Shown here piece after piece: positions 33,022 to 34,669 of a stretch of DNA of 34,669 bases (the stretch's first letter is position 1; every line of letters begins with the position of its first letter). The notes beneath the pieces are model-generated. The model saw only the letters and a list, made by a program, of their open reading frames with translations, was not told where the DNA came from and ran no database searches. This DNA is from JAHEJX01 sp041605955 (lineage in GTDB: Bacteria; Actinomycetota; Acidimicrobiia; Spongiisociales; UBA5794). A program made the translations under genes and the position numbers. Location of the stretch: positions 1 through 34,669 of the forward strand of contig JBFIXI010000046.1 in assembly GCA_041605955.1 (NCBI GenBank). The letters are read 5' to 3'.

Positions 33022-34669
33022 ACGCCTTCGGGCCGCTCCCCGAGGACGACCTCGAAAGTCATTTGTTTGCCGGCGCGATCGACCTGCAGCTCGATGCTCT
33101 CGCCGACCGACGCAGACCGGATGCCGTTGATGAGATCGTTGATGGTGCGGACCTGGTTGCCATTCCACGACAGGATGACGTCCTCGACCTGGAGGCCGGC
33201 GTCGCGGGCCGCCGACGATCCTTCGGCAAAGCCGGCAACCACTGCGCCGGTGGGCACGGCCGCCCCGTCGTCCTGGATCTCGAAGTTGGTGCGCAGCTGT
33301 ACGCCGAGGAAGGCGTGGGCAACGCCGCCGGTCTCGATGATCTGATCGGTGATGCGGCGAACGACCTCGACAGGAGTCGCAAAGCCGATGCCCTCCGCGC
33401 CGGCTTGGCTGACTCCGATGGCAGTCGTGATTCCGATGAGGTCGCCCTCGGCATTGACCAAGGCGCCCCCGCTGGATCCGTTCGTGATCGGAGCGTCGGT
33501 CTGCAGCATGCCGAACAGCGGAGTTCCGTCGCCCGTGTCGACTTCACGGTCGAAGGCCGACACCACGCCGACGGTCAGCGACGCCCCGCCTTGCAGGCCC
33601 AAGGGGTTGCCCACCGCGATGGCCCGATCACCGATGCGCAGCCCTGCTGTGGACCCCAGCTCAATGGGCGCCAGGCCGCTGGCTTGGATCTTGAGGACCG
33701 CGATATCGGTCAGCTCGTCGCTGCCCATGATCGCCGCTTCGTAGATCCTCCCGTCCTGGAAGACAACTCGGCTGGTCTCCGCCCCTTGAATGACGTGATG
33801 GTTCGTGACGATCAGCCCGTCTTCGGTGAACACCACGCCGGATCCGGATCCGATGGCGCGGAAGTCGTCGGTGGCGGCGCCGGTCCCCACCTCGACGGTG
33901 ACGATGGACGGCACGACCTTGAGTCCGACGGCGGTGGCCACTCCGGCGGCCCCCTCAGGGGTGATGACCTCGCGGACCACCACCGTATTGGGCGGACTGG
34001 TGACCGCAGCGGGTGCCGTGGTCGTGGTCGGAGTGGGCTCGTCGTCGAACACGCCGCCCAGGAATAGGCCGCCGAGGACCAGCAGGGCGCCCAGCAATCC
34101 GCTGGCGAATGCCAGCAGCGCCACCGGCCAACGCGACGGCTGCGACGGATTGGGGGGTGGCGGCGCCGGGTACTGGGGCGGTCGGAGCGTTCCCACGGTA
34201 GCCGGCGTGTCGGCCGCGGGCGGCGCGGTGAAGCTCGTATCGAGCGGCTGGATGGGGCGGACGACGCGCTCGATCGGCGGGGAGGGGCGATAGCTCTCGA
34301 TCACTCGTCTTTCGTCGGATGGAACGACCGGCGGCTCCGGCTGGGATGTCCGCTCCATCGGATCCGGGTCCGAGAACCATGACTGGGACTGCCCGCTCGG
34401 CCCGGCCACAAAGGCGTTGGTCAAATCGGCGTTGGTCAAATCGGCGTTGGTCACATCGGAGGAGGTTGCTTCGGGGTGGGATGCTTCAGGACCGGTTGCG
34501 TCGGCTCTGATCGACTCGGGGCTGATCGCATCGGGGCTGATCGCATCGGGGCTGATCGACTCGGGGCTGATCGACTCGGGGCTGATCGACTCGGGGCTGA
34601 TCGCATCGGGGCTCATCGCATCGGAGCTGGTCGACCCAGGTGTGGCCGACTCGAGGCCGGCCCGCTCCG
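33018..34669 (-). CDS. HtrA/DegP-like membrane-anchored serine protease (5'-truncated by window edge)
   Basis: The frame is open to base 34669, so the ATG at 34616, which lies inside a repeat, need not be the start. Numbering from that Met: pentapeptide repeats (1-70), a Pro-rich cytoplasmic linker (to about 162), a membrane helix (165-189), and a trypsin-like domain with triad His274 (VTNHHVIQG), Asp304 (LTDIAVLKI) and Ser382 (TNGSSGGAL, where most family members have GNSGG). A PDZ domain follows (about 435-525: LGVQL...VPTGAVVAGFAEGSSAARDAGLQVEDVILSWNG). It should degrade or refold damaged envelope proteins. In mycobacteria an htrA gene sits with sigE-rseA; here it is about 10 kb away. Catalytic residues are intact. 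Confidence 0.92.
   Translation of the reverse strand, partial: ERAGLESATPGSTSSDAMSPDAISPESISPESISPESISPDAISPDAISPESIRADATGPEASHPEATSSDVTNADLTNADLTNAFVAGPSGQSQSWFSDPDPMERTSQPEPPVVPSDERRVIESYRPSPPIERVVRPIQPLDTSFTAPPAADTPATVGTLRPPQYPAPPPPNPSQPSRWPVALLAFASGLLGALLVLGGLFLGGVFDDEPTPTTTTAPAAVTSPPNTVVVREVITPEGAAGVATAVGLKVVPSIVTVEVGTGAATDDFRAIGSGSGVVFTEDGLIVTNHHVIQGAETSRVVFQDGRIYEAAIMGSDELTDIAVLKIQASGLAPIELGSTAGLRIGDRAIAVGNPLGLQGGASLTVGVVSAFDREVDTGDGTPLFGMLQTDAPITNGSSGGALVNAEGDLIGITTAIGVSQAGAEGIGFATPVEVVRRITDQIIETGGVAHAFLGVQLRTNFEIQDDGAAVPTGAVVAGFAEGSSAARDAGLQVEDVILSWNGNQVRTINDLINGIRSASVGESIELQVDRAGKQMTFEVVLGERPEGV
34414..34458 (-). repeat. 15-bp coding tandem repeat (three units, TNADL)
   Basis: GCGTTGGTCAAATCG occurs three times in tandem, the last with one substitution. 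On the minus strand it encodes TNADL-type pentapeptides near residue 56-68 of the HtrA-like protein. Confidence 0.9.
34501..34635 (-). repeat. 15-bp coding tandem repeat (about nine units, ISPES/ISPDA)
   Basis: Nine 15-bp units, mostly TCGGGGCTGATCGAC or TCGGGGCTGATCGCA on the plus strand, encode ISPES and ISPDA pentapeptides at the N-terminus of the HtrA-like protein. Units at the edges diverge (IRADA, MSPDA, TSSDA). Confidence 0.93.

Noticed and set aside
34384..34458. Reading TNADLTNADL as a pentapeptide-repeat (A[DN]LxX) beta-helix domain
   Set aside because: Only about three units fit that consensus; the neighbouring units (ISPES, ISPDA) do not, and the Pro-rich sequence suggests disorder.
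34614..34616. ATG as the definite start of the HtrA-like gene
   Set aside because: It falls within the repeat at an Ile position (MSPDA versus ISPDA), the frame stays open to the window edge, and no ribosome binding site precedes it.

Overview
The window is high-GC, densely coded bacterial chromosome, most likely from a deep-branching actinomycete. A WhiB-type iron-sulfur regulator (four Cys plus GIWGG) is close to diagnostic for Actinomycetota. GTG and TTG starts are common, several genes have a TAnnnT -10 box directly in front of the start codon, and there is a type B (b558) succinate dehydrogenase, a split B12-binding mutase subunit and an AhpE-type peroxiredoxin. An Acidimicrobiia-like lineage is my best guess, by inference only. 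I saw no tRNA, rRNA, IS element, prophage or CRISPR array, and no gene-free stretch exceeds about 190 bases.

Layout. 1-2062: 3' part of a CheA-like hybrid kinase with a ten-unit hexapeptide repeat. 2138-4727: PcrA/UvrD helicase and a B12-binding methylmalonyl-CoA mutase subunit. 4846-8495: sucCD, a LysE-type exporter and a DUF6159-like membrane protein. 8508-13750: purN-purH-folD followed by icd and mdh. 13758-15595: an unknown eight-helix membrane protein, an HU protein with promoter and terminator, and an SCP2-like protein. 15666-19085 (minus): sdhCAB. 19274-20961: whiB, a membrane-anchored protein with a possible degenerate Mrr-like domain, and tatA. 21030-23097: an ECF sigma factor, an anti-sigma factor with two zinc-finger modules, and an RseB-like protein, all overlapping by 4 nt. 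23188-24384 (minus): acyl-CoA dehydrogenase with an apparent ATC start. 24446-28991 (minus): pstSCAB-phoU, divergent from phoR-phoP (29176-31050), with a PHO box between them. 31058-34669: ahpE, a DUF2342 protein, a small DUF6458-like membrane protein and the 3' part of an HtrA-like protease with a pentapeptide-repeat N-terminus.

How the genes fit together. Central carbon metabolism dominates: methylmalonyl-CoA mutase yields succinyl-CoA, and SucCD, Sdh, Icd and Mdh are four TCA steps. FolD supplies the 10-formyl-THF used by PurN and PurH. The second theme is envelope and phosphate stress: sigma/anti-sigma/RseB, TatA, an HtrA-like protease, and a complete Pst-PhoU-PhoRP unit. No obviously new multi-gene system is evident. 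The most unusual items are the ATC start, the duplicated zinc finger in the anti-sigma factor, the Mrr-like membrane protein, and coding minisatellites at both window ends.
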